In this document: piece by piece, positions 42,216 to 53,692 of the stretch
Position numbering within the stretch: the stretch's first letter is position 1
Layout of the letters: each line of letters begins with the position of its first letter
NCBI RefSeq assembly: GCF_029223525.1
Contig: NZ_JARHTQ010000015.1
Coordinates: 119,890-183,889, forward strand
Direction: 5' to 3'
From: Streptantibioticus ferralitis
GTDB taxonomy: Bacteria; Actinomycetota; Actinomycetes; Streptomycetales; Streptomycetaceae
DNA: 64,000 nt
Program-made: the position numbers and the translations under genes
Notes under the pieces: generated by a model
Database searches by the model: none
Told to the model about the DNA's origin: nothing
What the model saw: only the letters and a program-made list of their open reading frames with translations

Positions 42216-42372
42216 CCCTGTGGGGCGGTGAGCGGTTCGGATTGGAGGCCATGGAACCGCCCGCTGTGCACCACTGCGGCGCGGTCGACCTCGCCGGCGG
42301 GCACCACGAGCGCCGACTACGTTTCGTCGTCCGGCCCCCCCAAGGCCGGCCCGCAGCCGTTCCGAACTCGGC

Positions 42373-42590
42373 TCACTCCCGCAGGCGGTTCTCGTACATG
42401 CGCAGAGCGACGACGAGACCGGAGGCGGCGATGAGGGCAGTGACGGCCCAGATCGCGGTCGTCAGGCCGTAGGCGTCGGCGAAGGCTTCGACGAGCAGGG
42501 CGGCTCCTACTGCGAAGCCGCCGTCGCGCCACAGCTGGTAGACGCCGACCGTGCGGTCCCGCCAGGCGGGATGGGCGACGTCGCCGAGTC
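42373..42590 (-). pseudogene. C-terminal fragment of an MFS transporter
   Basis: The minus strand reads GDVAHPAWRDRTVGVYQLW, then two hydrophobic stretches (GFAVGAALLVEAF, AVTALIAASGLVVAL) and ends MYENRLRE-stop. This is the last two helices of an MFS permease. Everything upstream of GDVAHP is absent, so this is a truncated relic, possibly of a sulfur-linked permease deleted during insertion. The stretch 42591-42762 holds no gene. Confidence 0.7.
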
Positions 42591-42762
42591 GAGGAGGACG
42601 CCGCTTACGGCGTGGCGCAGGTCACGCAATGCGATCTCGGTGTTCGAGACCGCCGCGACGCTGTTCCCGGACTGCGGGGCCCGCACTGCTCAACTTCGGC
42701 CCGCCGAACGCCTCTTGTGGTGCGCGAGTGGTGCGGTGCCCCAAACTGGTCTGGGTAACGAA

Positions 42763-42791
42763 AAAGGCCCAGGTCGCTGACCTGGGCCTTT
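42763..42791. terminator. bidirectional intrinsic terminator
   Basis: AAAGGCCCAGGT and ACCTGGGCCTTT form a 12-bp stem with a 5-base loop and flanking A/T runs. On the minus strand it directly follows the tRNA-like 3' end at 42799, as at 38.0 kb. Confidence 0.8.
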
Positions 42792-42798
42792 CATCAAG

Positions 42799-42852
42799 AG
42801 CGGGCGACGAGAATCGAACTCGCGCTCTGAGCTTGGGAAGCTCATGCTCCAC
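42799..42852 (-). other. att-like site B: tRNA-Gly(CCC)-like sequence lacking the 5' acceptor arm
   Basis: Minus strand: GTGGAGCATGAGC then TTCCCAAGCTCAGAGCGC (full anticodon stem and loop, anticodon CCC), GAGTTCGATTCTCG (T arm) and TCGCCCGCTC (3' acceptor). Before GTGGAGC the sequence is the coding end of the DUF2637 gene, and no GCGGGCG partner for the acceptor is present. It keeps both arms that are separate at junctions C (28.1 kb) and A (38.1 kb). Confidence 0.75.
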
Positions 42853-43630
42853 CTGAGTTCGATCGGCGAGAACTGCTGTCCGCGCGCATCATGGCCACCA
42901 ACATCCGGGATCTGGCAGCCCCGACGTGGAGTCGCTTGCGCAGCGTCTCGGCCGAGATGGGGCGCTTGTGCGTCTCCCAGTGCCATGCGTCTTCTCGACG
43001 GGCCGAGTCAAGGAGATCATCTTCCAGGGAACGTTCCCCGTCGAGCGGCTCACAGGCTTGTTGAGGAGGCGAGTTGGAGTCCTCGGCGTTCGGGTCGCTC
43101 GCTTCGGCCGGGCTCGGCGCCTTGTTGGCCCGGTCCTGCTCAACGGCTGGAGAGGTGAGCGGAATCGGCGCCGCCGCGTGGACTCCATTGATGGCTTGCA
43201 GCAAGCCGGGGCCTACCTCAGCCCATCCGATCAGCAGCAGCGGCCCAACCGCATCGAACGCGGCCTTACCCACCTGGTCGGTGATCACCGGATCCGCCAC
43301 GTTCAGCGCCAGCGTCATCACGCTGGAGAAGACCAGGAGTCGCCGCGCAGGGCGCAGTTGCTCGCGACTCGCTCCGTGCAGCGCCAAGTATCGCGTTCCC
43401 AGCAACAGTCCCAGAACCGACAGGTCCACGGCTGGGGCCACCAACGGAGCGACCACAGTGGGCACCCCCAACCGCAGCGCCAACAGCCACACGTTCCCGA
43501 ACCCGAACAAAAACGTGAGCCCGACAACCGCACCCATGATCGCCGTGACCACGCGGAGAGTGGTCACCTGCTCGACGTCAGCGCCAACGTCACAAGCAGT
43601 AGTCGGCGGCCTCCTCACACCCGCCATCAC
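42842..43630 (-). CDS. DUF2637 membrane protein, SpdB-like (copy 2)
   Basis: The protein has 262 residues (GTG 43630 or ATG 43627), and its layout is the same as copy 1: four membrane segments, a disordered linker and the helix-turn-helix-like tail RPISAETLRKRLHVGAARS. The first 30 residues and the linker differ between the copies, while the membrane part is nearly identical. Its stop falls in the tRNA-like att site, so gene and att site form one unit of the mobile element. It may affect intermycelial spread of the element, by analogy with Spd proteins. Confidence 0.8.
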   Translation of the reverse strand: MMAGVRRPPTTACDVGADVEQVTTLRVVTAIMGAVVGLTFLFGFGNVWLLALRLGVPTVVAPLVAPAVDLSVLGLLLGTRYLALHGASREQLRPARRLLVFSSVMTLALNVADPVITDQVGKAAFDAVGPLLLIGWAEVGPGLLQAINGVHAAAPIPLTSPAVEQDRANKAPSPAEASDPNAEDSNSPPQQACEPLDGERSLEDDLLDSARREDAWHWETHKRPISAETLRKRLHVGAARSRMLVAMMRADSSSRRSNSGGA

Positions 43631-43965
43631 AGGGCCCCGTCCTTCGTCGTGGGGCGGAACTGTCCCTCCACGATGAGTTGTCCAGGAGGAAACTGCTGGT
43701 CAGCCCTGCATCCTTCTGCGTGTAGTCCCGCCGGGGGCACTTCGGTCACTGACCGTGTTTTCGCAGGTCAGGGCAGCCATCAGTGCTACCGGTGCCCCTA
43801 CCGATGGGCGCGATGAACCGCATGGTGCGATTGGAAGATCAGTCCGTCTTGGAGTGCATTACCGCAGGTGAGCCCGCGCGGCAGCAGTAAATCCGCCCTT
43901 CTGCAACCGCCGCAGGTTCGAGTCATAGGGGGCAACTGGAGCTAGCACCTCGTCGCGCTCTGCGA
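42842..43965. repeat. direct repeat, copy 2 (DUF2637 gene plus upstream noncoding)
   Basis: It matches 28128-29255 in the same orientation. The conserved noncoding part at 43631-43965 includes GACCGTGTTTTCGCAGGTC and GAACCGCATGGTGCGATT. No gene is seen between 43631 and 44149. Weaker similarity to the 3' end of the 29262 gene continues to about 44030. Confidence 0.8.
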
Positions 43966-44149
43966 TGTACTTTTCGTCGTCCCGCCGGTCGGAGTGCGGC
44001 GCATGCGAGTCAGCTTCTCCGCGGCCGAGAGCCAGTGGATGCAGCGGAGCCCCATCGTCGCCGTGGGCCTCGCCGAAGCGGGCCCGGCATCCAGTCCGGG
44101 AAGTGCAGTGGTGCGGACGGGGCCGCCCCGGGGCGGACGTACGGCGGAC

Positions 44150-44556
44150 CTATCGCTGGTGGCGGATGTGGGGAGCTATGCTGCGGAGCTTCTCTCGTGT
44201 TTCCTCGAACTGCCTGTCCGGTGCCGACCCTGGCATGATCCCCGCACCGGCTCTGCGCCACGTTCGGCCGTCGTGGTGGAAAACCGTCCGCAGGACCAGC
44301 GCCGCGTCCAGGGCCCCTTCCGTGTCCGCCGTGATCACTGCCCGCCGTACAAGCCTTGCGGCGTCTCCTCGTACCGGGACAGCGCCGCCAGTGCCTCCCG
44401 CTTCGGTGCGCCCGTCGCCGTCACTGCGGGGAAGAGCATGCTGAACGCGTCCCAAGGGCCTTGGCCCTCCCGCAGCAGGCCGCTCACGAGCGAGGCCAGG
44501 TGCTGAACCGCTCGAACTTGGTGGCATCCGTGACGGGCATGCGGATCACCTCCCAA
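44150..44556 (-). pseudogene. frameshifted C-terminal fragment of a chorismate-utilising enzyme
   Basis: Two minus-strand frames together give the end of an anthranilate/salicylate/isochorismate synthase: LASLVSGLLREGQGPWDAF, then FPAVTATGAPKREAL and EETPQGLYGG, then in the next frame LRTVFHHDGRTWRRAGAGI and ETREKLRSIAPHI. The TGAPK and GAGI signatures are catalytic-domain motifs of the family. A shift near 44345 and the missing N-terminal 300 residues make it non-functional. Confidence 0.75.
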
Positions 44557-44572
44557 GGTGGGTGTGGACCGG

Positions 44573-46261
44573 TCAGCTGTTGGCTGCTCCCACCTCCCTC
44601 AGCCGCTCGTGGATCAGGCGTACCGCCATCGCGCCCTCGCCGATGGCGGAGGCAACCCGTTTGATGGAGCCGCTGCGTACGTCGCCCACGGCGAATACAC
44701 CCGGCCGGTTGGTCTCCAGCGCCATGGGGGTTCGGTCCAGGTAATTCCATTCGTTCTCATGGGCGTTGGCGATGGTTTCCTGGCCGGTCGACACGAAGCC
44801 GTGCGAATCCAGGGCGACGGTGTCCTCCAGCCATCGCGTGCAGGGTACGGCGCCGATGAAGATGAACAGCGCGTGCACCGGAAGGCGGTGAACATCCCCG
44901 GTGTGGTTGTTCTCCACGGTCACCGACTCCACCGAACGGGTACCTGTCACCTCGCGGACCTCTGTGCGCGGCAGGACTTCGATCCCCGGGTGCTGCTCGA
45001 TGCGGTCGACCAGGTACCGGGACATGTTGGCACTGAGATCGTCGCCGCGTACGAGGAGGTAGACCCGCGGTACCTGGCGGGTGAGGAACAGTGCGGCCTG
45101 CCCGGCCGAGTTACCGCCGCCCACCACCGCGACCGGATCGGCTCGGCATCGGCGGGCTTCCACCACCGTGGCGGCGTAGTACACGCCCAGGCCCTCCAAC
45201 TCGGTGATGCCGGGAACATTCAGCCGTCGGTATCGGGCACCGGTGGCGAGCACGATCGTCCGGCCCCGGGCACTGTCCTCGTCGAGGGAGACGACGTAGT
45301 GGTCGTCCTTTCGTTCCAGTGCCATGGCACGCGCCGGAACGGTGATACCCGCACCGAACCGGGCCGCCTGGACCACGGCCCGTTCGGCGAGTTCCGCACC
45401 GCTGACACCGGTGGGAAAGCCGAGGTAATTTTCGATCCTGGAGGACGTGGCCGCCTGACCTCCGGTGGCCACCTCCTCCAGCACACCTGTGCTCAGCCCT
45501 TCGGACGCGCCGTAGACCGCGGCGGCGAGCCCGGCCGGTCCGGCGCCGATGACCAACAGGTCACACACTCGGGAGTTGGGTACGGCGGAGCGCATGCCGA
45601 TGGCGCGGGCCAACTGCGCGTTGTCCGGATTGCGCAGCACCTGGATGCTGTTGAGCACCACGATCGGGGTGTCGGACGTTGGCACGCCCAGTCGTTTCAG
45701 CAACGCCTCCGCGTTCCTGTCCCGCTCCAGATCGATCCACCGGTGGGGAAGCCGGTTGCGGGCGGCGAACTCCAGCAGTCGGCGGGTGTCCGGGGAGAAG
45801 CCCGAGCCGATGATCCGGAAGCCGGTGCCCTGCCCCACCAACTCGGAGCGGCGCAGCAGATATGCGCGGAGGATGAGGTCGCCGAGGCTGGGTTCGCGCG
45901 CCAGTATGCCGCGCAACTCGCTCACTTCGACCACGAGCACCTCGCCGTCCTCGACGACCACGGCAGTGAAGAACGCGTTCTGGCCCTCCAGGAGCGCCAG
46001 TTCGCCGAGGAAGCGTCGCGGGCCGTGCACCCGCAGGACGTGTTCGTCGACCTCGTATCCCTCGATGATCGCCACCTTGCCGCTGAGCACGACGAAGAAC
46101 TGAGAGCACGGATGACCCTCGCGGAAGAGGACCTCACCCGACCGCACCTGACGCCGCTCGCCGCACTCGGCCAGTATCTCGATCTGCTGGTCCGAAAGCC
46201 GCGGGTACGCGCCGTGAGCGTCGGGCGTCTCATTGGTAGGGACGGTGTCGCTGCTGCCCAT
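44573..46261 (-). CDS. cNMP-binding/glutaredoxin-like/TrxR-like flavoprotein
   Basis: The protein has 562 residues from ATG 46261 (GAGGAG 6 bases upstream). A cyclic-nucleotide-binding domain (about 20-135) has LFREGHPCSQFFVVLSGKVA and FLGELALLEGQ. A glutaredoxin-fold segment (about 150-215) lacks a CxxC (IIGSGFSPDTRRLLEF). The rest is a two-domain TrxR-like FAD/NADPH enzyme: VIGAGPAGLAAAVYGASEG, VAVVGGGNSAGQAALFL and the FAD end GVFAVGDVRSGS. The redox CATC of thioredoxin reductase is replaced by AATVVEARR, so it cannot reduce thioredoxin by the usual dithiol route. It may reduce another partner under cNMP control. It is near a thioredoxin gene on the same strand. Confidence 0.85.
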   Translation of the reverse strand: MGSSDTVPTNETPDAHGAYPRLSDQQIEILAECGERRQVRSGEVLFREGHPCSQFFVVLSGKVAIIEGYEVDEHVLRVHGPRRFLGELALLEGQNAFFTAVVVEDGEVLVVEVSELRGILAREPSLGDLILRAYLLRRSELVGQGTGFRIIGSGFSPDTRRLLEFAARNRLPHRWIDLERDRNAEALLKRLGVPTSDTPIVVLNSIQVLRNPDNAQLARAIGMRSAVPNSRVCDLLVIGAGPAGLAAAVYGASEGLSTGVLEEVATGGQAATSSRIENYLGFPTGVSGAELAERAVVQAARFGAGITVPARAMALERKDDHYVVSLDEDSARGRTIVLATGARYRRLNVPGITELEGLGVYYAATVVEARRCRADPVAVVGGGNSAGQAALFLTRQVPRVYLLVRGDDLSANMSRYLVDRIEQHPGIEVLPRTEVREVTGTRSVESVTVENNHTGDVHRLPVHALFIFIGAVPCTRWLEDTVALDSHGFVSTGQETIANAHENEWNYLDRTPMALETNRPGVFAVGDVRSGSIKRVASAIGEGAMAVRLIHERLREVGAANS

Positions 46262-46306
46262 GGCGGCTCCTCGCGGCATTGATTGGCGGCTCATCCCCGC
46301 CGCGGC

Positions 46307-46570
46307 TCATACGAACGCCTCGTGCGCATAGCACCAGCGCCAGTCCTCTCCCGGCTGGAACGAACGGACGATGGGGTGTGCGACGGCGGCGGCGTGCGCC
46401 CTGGCGTGCTGACCCGGCGAGGAGTCGCAGCAGCCCACGTGTCCGCAGGTGAGGCACAGGCGTAGATGCACCCACCCCATGCCGAGTCTCAGGCACTCCT
46501 CGCAGCCGTCCGGGGTCCTGGGGCTGACCTGGCGCACCAGGCTCAGATGGGGATCGTAACCGACGGTCAT
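46307..46570 (-). CDS. UBP-type zinc finger protein
   Basis: The protein has 87 residues. Cys/His ligands follow the zf-UBP order: CEECLRLG, LCLTCGHVGCCDSSPGQHARAH and HPIVRSFQPGEDWRWCYAHEA. Bacterial copies are short stand-alone domains next to TrxR-like flavoproteins and redox genes; their role is unknown since ubiquitin is absent. It lies 45 bases before the flavoprotein and 16 bases after the thioredoxin gene, so one transcript is likely. Confidence 0.85.
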   Translation of the reverse strand: MTVGYDPHLSLVRQVSPRTPDGCEECLRLGMGWVHLRLCLTCGHVGCCDSSPGQHARAHAAAVAHPIVRSFQPGEDWRWCYAHEAFV

Positions 46571-46586
46571 GGCTGCCTCCGGGGCG

Positions 46587-47051
46587 TCATGCGGGTTGTG
46601 CGCGGCTGGCCAGGGTTTTCTCCACCCAGTCCCGCAGTACGTGTGGCGGTGCGGCCCCCGCCTGTCGCGCGATCTCCGTGCCCCGATCGAGGATCAGCAG
46701 GGTGGGCACGGCCTGCACCTCGAACCGCTGTTGCAGTCGCGGGGACTTGTCCACGTCGACCTTGACCAGCTTGATCCGGCCGGCCATCTCCCGTGCGACC
46801 TGTTCGAGTGCCGGGCTGACCATGCGGCACGGCCCGCACCAGCTCGCCCACAGGTCCACCAGGACCGGCAGCGTCGCCTGTTCGGCGATCTCGGCGAAGT
46901 CCCGGTCCCCGGCGTCAGCGATCCACGGCAGCGGCTGGTGGCAGTTGCCGCACTTGGGGCTGCCCTGGGCGGCGGCCGGGATGCGGTTGGTCCTGCCGCA
47001 GTTGGCGCATCTCACGGTTCGCGTTGCCGCTGGCCCGTTGTTGTCGCTCAT
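46587..47051 (-). CDS. trxC: thioredoxin 2-type protein with N-terminal zinc motif
   Basis: The protein has 154 residues. Two CxxC pairs (VRCANCGR and PKCGNCHQ) form the N-terminal zinc knuckle of Trx2/TrxC. The thioredoxin fold has DLWASWCGPCRMVSP with the WCGPC active site and the cis-Pro loop AVPTLLIL. It reduces protein disulfides and is linked to oxidative stress. It lies 21 bases after clpB and continues the same gene train. Confidence 0.85.
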   Translation of the reverse strand: MSDNNGPAATRTVRCANCGRTNRIPAAAQGSPKCGNCHQPLPWIADAGDRDFAEIAEQATLPVLVDLWASWCGPCRMVSPALEQVAREMAGRIKLVKVDVDKSPRLQQRFEVQAVPTLLILDRGTEIARQAGAAPPHVLRDWVEKTLASRAQPA

Positions 47052-47072
47052 GGCGTCTCCCGACGACCGCGA

Positions 47073-49703
47073 TCAGGCGGCCCTGGCTTGTTGCGGAGGA
47101 GCGCCGGCGACGTCGACGGCCAGCTCGTCGTCGCGAGCGGTCACGACCACCGTGATGCCCTCCCGGATCTCGCCGCGGATCAGCGCGCGCCCGATCTTGG
47201 TCTCCACCTCGTGCGAGATGAAGCGGCGCAGCGGCCGGGCCCCGAAGACGGGGTCGAAGCCTTCCTGGGCGATCAGGCGGCGTCCTTCCTCGGTCAGCTC
47301 CAGGGTGATGCGCTGCTCGGCCAGCCGCCGCCGCAGCTCGTCGAAGAGCAGGTCCACGATCCGTTCGATCTGGGCCAGGCCGAGCGGCCGGAAGATCACC
47401 ACGTCGTCCACCCGGTTGAGGAACTCGGGGCGGAAGTGGGCATGCAGCTCGGCCATGACCAACTCCCTGACCTCAGGCTTGATCTCGCCCTCCGCGGTGG
47501 CGTCCTGGAGCAGGTGCTGGGAACCGAGGTTGGAGGTCATGATGATGACCGTGTTGCGGAAGTCGACGGTGTGGCCCTGGGCGTCGGTGATCCGGCCGTC
47601 GTCCAACACCTGTAGCAACGTGTTGAAGACGTCGGCGTGTGCCTTCTCGATCTCGTCGAAGAGCACCACCGAGTACGGCTTGCGCCGTACGGCCTCGGTC
47701 AGTTGACCGCCCTCCTCGTATCCGACGTATCCGGGAGGAGCGCCCATCAGGCGGCTGACCGTGTGCTTCTCCTGGTACTCGCTCATGTCGAGACGGACCA
47801 TGTTCTCCTCGCTGTCGAACAGCGCGGCGGCCAGCGTCTTGGCCAGCTCTGTCTTGCCCACGCCGGTCGGGCCCAGGAAGATGAACGAGCCGATGGGACG
47901 GCGCGGGTCGCGGATCCCGGACCTGGCCCGGATCACGGCATCGGCGACGAGCTGTACGGCCTCGTCCTGGCCGATGACGCGCTCGCGCAGTATCTCGTCG
48001 AGGCGCAACAGCTTCTCCCGCTCGCCCTCTTGCAGACGGGACACCGGGATGCCGGTCCACGCGGCCACGATCTCGGCGATCTCGTCCTCGGTGACCACTT
48101 CCGGCAGTAGCCGCTGTTCGCCCTGCTTGCTGCTGAGTTGCTGTTCCTCGGCTGCGAGTTTGCGTTCCAGTTCGGTGATCTTCCCGTACCGGAGTTCGGC
48201 GGCCCGGTTCAAGTCGTAGTTGCGCTCCGCCTCTTCGGCCTCGTGGCGGGCCTGTTCCAGTTCCTGGCGCAGGCCCTGGACACGCCGGATGGCCTGCCGC
48301 TCGGCGTCCCACTGAGCGTGTTTGGAGTCCGCCTCGGCCCGTAGGTCGGCCAGTTCACGGCGGAGTTCCTCGAGCCGGGCCTTGCTGGCAGGGTCTTCCT
48401 CCTTCGCCAGCGCGGCTTCCTCGATCTCCAGTCGGGTGACCCGCCGGGTGAGTTCGTCCAACTCGGAGGGCAGGGAGTCGATTTCGGTGCGCAGCCGGGC
48501 GCACGCCTCGTCCACCAGGTCGATGGCCTTGTCGGGGAGGAACCGGTCGGTGATGTAGCGGTGGCTGAGGGTGGCCGCTGCGACCAGGGCGGTGTCCTGG
48601 ATCTTGACTCCGTGGAACACCTCAAGGCGTTCACGCAGTCCACGCAGGATGGAGATGGTGTCCTCGACGCTGGGCTCGTCCACCATGACCGGCTGGAATC
48701 GCCGCTCCAGCGCCGCGTCGGTTTCCACGTGCTTGCGGTACTCGTCCAGCGTGGTGGCGCCGATCATGTGCAACTCGCCGCGGGCCAGCATCGGTTTGAG
48801 CATGTTGCCCGCGTCCATGGCGCCTTCCGCCGCGCCCGCGCCCACCACGGTGTGCAGTTCGTCGACGAACAGCAGGATCCGGCCCTCGGCGGCCTTGACC
48901 TCCGCCAGTACCGCCTTGAGGCGTTCCTCGAACTCCCCCCGGTACTTCGCACCCGCCACCAGCGAGCCCATGTCGAGGGCGAACACGGTCTTGTCACGCA
49001 GGCCCTCGGGCACGTCGCCGCGGACGATGCGCTGTGCGAGCCCTTCGACGATGGCTGTCTTGCCGACTCCGGGATCGCCGATGAGCACCGGGTTGTTCTT
49101 CGTCTTGCGGCTGAGGATCTGGATCACGCGGCGGATCTCCGCGTCCCGGCCGATCACCGGATCGAGTTTTCCGGCCTGGCCCTCGGCGACCAGGTCCCGG
49201 CCGTACTTCTCCAGCGCCTCGTAGGTGCCCTCCGGGCTCGCCGAGGTCACGCGTTGATGGCCGCGTATCTGGGTGAGCGCGGCGAGGAAGGACTCCCGGG
49301 TGACACCGTGCTCCTTCAGCCGCCGCCCGGCCGCTGAGGCGCTGCCCTCGTCGACCAGTGCGAGGACCAGGTGCTCGACCGAGACGTATTCGTCCTTCAG
49401 CCGTCGGGCCTCCTGGTCGGCGGCGTCCAGCAGTCGGGCCAGCCGCTGGGTGACGTAGACCTGCCCGGGCGTGGCGCCCGGTCCGGTGACCTTGGGACGC
49501 CGCTCCAGGTCGCCTTCCACATCGGCCCGTAGCCCGTCGGTGTCGGCGCCGGACTGCTTCAACAGACGCGGCACGAGGCCGTCGGCCTGGTCGAGTAGCG
49601 CGAGCAGCAGATGTTCGCCGTCAACCTCGGTGTGGCCCATCCGCGTCGCCGTGTTCTGTGCCTCCTGCAGCGCCTCCTGGGACTTCTGGGTGAGTCGGTT
49701 CAT
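47073..49703 (-). CDS. clpB: ClpB disaggregase (accessory copy)
   Basis: The protein has 876 residues from ATG 49703, which overlaps the CbpM stop as ATGA; GTG 49709 is a near alternative. Clp N-repeats come first ([32 protein letters not shown]), then AAA-1 Walker [14 protein letters not shown], the ClpB middle coiled coil (residues about 410-520) and AAA-2 [14 protein letters not shown]. No ClpP-binding IGF loop was seen. ClpB works with DnaK-DnaJ-GrpE to dissolve aggregates, and all four partners are encoded here. Streptomyces normally keeps clpB elsewhere, so this is probably an extra set. Confidence 0.9.
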   Translation of the reverse strand: MNRLTQKSQEALQEAQNTATRMGHTEVDGEHLLLALLDQADGLVPRLLKQSGADTDGLRADVEGDLERRPKVTGPGATPGQVYVTQRLARLLDAADQEARRLKDEYVSVEHLVLALVDEGSASAAGRRLKEHGVTRESFLAALTQIRGHQRVTSASPEGTYEALEKYGRDLVAEGQAGKLDPVIGRDAEIRRVIQILSRKTKNNPVLIGDPGVGKTAIVEGLAQRIVRGDVPEGLRDKTVFALDMGSLVAGAKYRGEFEERLKAVLAEVKAAEGRILLFVDELHTVVGAGAAEGAMDAGNMLKPMLARGELHMIGATTLDEYRKHVETDAALERRFQPVMVDEPSVEDTISILRGLRERLEVFHGVKIQDTALVAAATLSHRYITDRFLPDKAIDLVDEACARLRTEIDSLPSELDELTRRVTRLEIEEAALAKEEDPASKARLEELRRELADLRAEADSKHAQWDAERQAIRRVQGLRQELEQARHEAEEAERNYDLNRAAELRYGKITELERKLAAEEQQLSSKQGEQRLLPEVVTEDEIAEIVAAWTGIPVSRLQEGEREKLLRLDEILRERVIGQDEAVQLVADAVIRARSGIRDPRRPIGSFIFLGPTGVGKTELAKTLAAALFDSEENMVRLDMSEYQEKHTVSRLMGAPPGYVGYEEGGQLTEAVRRKPYSVVLFDEIEKAHADVFNTLLQVLDDGRITDAQGHTVDFRNTVIIMTSNLGSQHLLQDATAEGEIKPEVRELVMAELHAHFRPEFLNRVDDVVIFRPLGLAQIERIVDLLFDELRRRLAEQRITLELTEEGRRLIAQEGFDPVFGARPLRRFISHEVETKIGRALIRGEIREGITVVVTARDDELAVDVAGAPPQQARAA

Positions 49704-50098
49704 GTCCACGACGGTCCACTCCTTGGCTGTCCGATGGGTGCCCCTGCCTGCGGTAGGGCGGCGTTCGCGCGGCGCAACGCGGCCTCCAACGCCTCGATGC
49801 GGTCCAGCAGGTCCAGGACCACTCCGACCGAGGCGTAGTTGAGGCACAGTCCGGTCCGCAGCCGTTGGACGCGGGCGATCGCGGCGGGCGCGCTCGCGGG
49901 GAACCACAGCTTTCCGGCGGAGTCCCGGGCGGAGTCCACCAGGCCCAGCGCGACGAACTTGCGGACGAGGTCGGGGTGCAGTCCGCAGCGGCGGGCGACG
50001 GCGGCCAGGCTGAGCCGGTACGGGCGGGTCAGCGGATAGCGGACCGCGACCGACTCCGACGCGCGCTGCGCGGCGGTTGACGCGGGGCGGTGGCCCAT
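49700..50098 (-). CDS. CbpM/MerR-like chaperone modulator
   Basis: The protein has 132 residues. A MerR-like helix-turn-helix ([28 protein letters not shown]) is followed by a helical tail around [22 protein letters not shown]. CbpM proteins bind the J-domain of CbpA-type DnaJ and restrain it; HspR-type relatives repress heat-shock genes. Position, one base after the DnaJ stop and overlapping clpB, fits either. A HAIR operator was not found, which favours the modulator role. Confidence 0.75.
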   Translation of the reverse strand: MGHRPASTAAQRASESVAVRYPLTRPYRLSLAAVARRCGLHPDLVRKFVALGLVDSARDSAGKLWFPASAPAAIARVQRLRTGLCLNYASVGVVLDLLDRIEALEAALRRANAALPQAGAPIGQPRSGPSWT

Positions 50099-50099
50099 C

Positions 50100-51065
50100 T
50101 CACTGCCTCCTCGGATCGAAGGTCGATACGGTGGCGAGTTGCTCCAGCAGCTCCTTCTCCTTCGGGGTCGGCGAGGGCGGGACCATCACGCGGATGTGCG
50201 CGTACAGATCGCCTGGAGCACCCCTCCGGCTGGGCATCCCCTCCCCGCGCAGCCGCAGCTTGCGGCCGGTGGACGAGCCGGGCGGGACGGTGACCTTGGC
50301 GGTACCGCCCGGTGTCGCCAGCGGCACGGTCGCGCCCAGGGCCGCTTCCCAGGGCGTGACCGGCAGGTCGACGTGGATGTCGCGGCCGGAGAGCCGGTAC
50401 TGCTCGTGCGGGAGGATCCGCACCCTCAGGTACAGGTCGCCGGCGGAACCGTCGCCCATGCCCCGCCCGCCCTCCCCTACGAGACGGATGCGCTGGCCGT
50501 CGACCACGCCGGGCGGAATGTTCACCTCGTAGCTGCGCGGTTTGTCCGGGCCACCGAGGGTCACCTTGCGTTTGCCGCCGCGGTACGCCTCCTCCACGGT
50601 GAGCCTCAGCTCCGCCTCCTGGTCGGCTCCCGGCATCGGGCCCGGGGCGCCGCGGCCCCCGAAGATGCCGCCGAGCAGGTCCTCGATGTCGATCCCGGCA
50701 CCCTCGAAGCCTTCGCCCCCGGTCCACACCCGGGCACCTGCTGGCCCCCGTCCGCCGGAGGTGGACCAGCGGACCCGTCCACCCGGCCCGCCACCGCCAC
50801 CGAATCCCGCCCCCGCGGCCACCCGCTCGTCGAAGTCCTCCGGTATCTGCCGGAAGTCATGGCCGTAGCGGTCATAGCGTGCGCGGGTCTTCGGATCGGA
50901 CAGCACCTGGTACGCCTCGTTGATCTCCTTGAACCGCTCCTCGGCGGCCGGATCGCGGTTGATGTCCGGGTGGTGGCGGCGGGCGAGCTTGCGGAAGGCT
51001 TGCTGGATCTCCTCGGCGCTCGCGCCGCGGGACACGCCCAGCACCTCGTAGTAGTCGCGTGCCAT
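50100..51065 (-). CDS. DnaJ/CbpA-type co-chaperone
   Basis: The protein has 321 residues. The J-domain occupies residues 1-70 with the HPD motif in [18 protein letters not shown] Gly-rich linker ([15 protein letters not shown]) and the two beta-barrel client-binding domains follow ([46 protein letters not shown]). The Cys-rich zinc domain of classical DnaJ is missing, as in CbpA. It delivers clients to the DnaK encoded upstream. It starts 4 bases after grpE. Confidence 0.85.
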   Translation of the reverse strand: MARDYYEVLGVSRGASAEEIQQAFRKLARRHHPDINRDPAAEERFKEINEAYQVLSDPKTRARYDRYGHDFRQIPEDFDERVAAGAGFGGGGGPGGRVRWSTSGGRGPAGARVWTGGEGFEGAGIDIEDLLGGIFGGRGAPGPMPGADQEAELRLTVEEAYRGGKRKVTLGGPDKPRSYEVNIPPGVVDGQRIRLVGEGGRGMGDGSAGDLYLRVRILPHEQYRLSGRDIHVDLPVTPWEAALGATVPLATPGGTAKVTVPPGSSTGRKLRLRGEGMPSRRGAPGDLYAHIRVMVPPSPTPKEKELLEQLATVSTFDPRRQ

Positions 51066-51069
51066 GCCG

Positions 51070-51618
51070 TCACTCCTGCTTCCGGCTCACCACCACGGCG
51101 GCGGGGCGAAGCTGCCGCTCGGGCTCGCCGTAGCCGGGCCGGAGCACCTGTACCACCGTGCCCGGCGCGGTATCCGTGTCGTCCACCACGCTGACCACCT
51201 CGTGCCGAGTGGGATCGAACGGAACGCCCGTCTCGTCATGGCGCGGATAGCCGAGGTCTCGGAGGATCTGCACCGCCTGGTCGCGCACCGCCCGTACCCC
51301 CTCCACAACGGAGTTGGGGTCGGACTCGGCGTGCGAGATGGCCAGTTCCAGGTTGTCCACCACCGGCAGCCAGGCCGTGGCGACGTGGGCGCGTTCGACT
51401 TCCCGGGCGTGCCGCAACTCGCGGGCGTGGCGCTTGCGTTGGTTGTCCAGCTCCGCCATGGCCCGCCGCCAGCGGTCGTCCAACTCCTCCACCGCAGCGG
51501 ACAGTTCATCAGCCGTCGCGGTGTCAGCCGCGTCGGTGCGAGCCCGGTCGTCGCCATGCTCGGTCGACTGGTCCGAGGTCGGCTCGGTTGGCGGGCACTG
51601 GTTCCTGTCGTCGGACAT
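51070..51618 (-). CDS. grpE: GrpE nucleotide exchange factor
   Basis: The protein has 182 residues from ATG 51618. A disordered acidic N-terminus leads into the long coiled coil ([16 protein letters not shown]) and the beta-wing ([39 protein letters not shown]). It releases ADP from DnaK. It lies 9 bases after dnaK. Confidence 0.9.
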   Translation of the reverse strand: MSDDRNQCPPTEPTSDQSTEHGDDRARTDAADTATADELSAAVEELDDRWRRAMAELDNQRKRHARELRHAREVERAHVATAWLPVVDNLELAISHAESDPNSVVEGVRAVRDQAVQILRDLGYPRHDETGVPFDPTRHEVVSVVDDTDTAPGTVVQVLRPGYGEPERQLRPAAVVVSRKQE

Positions 51619-51627
51619 CAAACCGCC

Positions 51628-53520
<1,893 letters not shown>

Positions 53521-53618
53521 CTGGCACTCCTAGCTCGGTACTCCCCCCTCGTGGACGGCGCGACCGATGGGATCCACCGCACCTTGTACCCAGCGTGCAC
53601 AGCTCGCAGAGCCGCAGG

Positions 53619-53642
53619 CATGGACCCGGGGGGACGAATTCG
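53619..53642. promoter_or_regulatory. shared 24-base element, copy 1 (upstream of dnaK)
   Basis: CATGGACCCGG then GGGGACGAATTCG matches 57227-57250 at 21 of 24 positions. It sits 99 bases before the dnaK start. GGGAC and GTCCC arms nine bases apart (53632-53650) give it partial dyad symmetry. Confidence 0.5.
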
Positions 53643-53692
53643 GCGTCCCGTACCGACCCGGCGGGTCGAGACGGTGCGCCTCCCCGGCGCGG

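Noticed and set aside
42799..42852. A functional tRNA-Gly(CCC) gene
   Set aside because: Anticodon arm, T arm and 3' acceptor are present, but no 5' strand of the acceptor stem exists; the sequence there is the coding end of DUF2637.
44558..46282. A 574-codon plus-strand frame
   Set aside because: It is the complement of the cNMP-TrxR-like flavoprotein gene, whose FAD and NADPH motifs are unmistakable.
53521..53692. HAIR or CIRCE heat-shock operator before dnaK
   Set aside because: I looked for CTTGAGT-N7-ACTCAAG and TTAGCACTC-type repeats and found neither here nor before hsp20.
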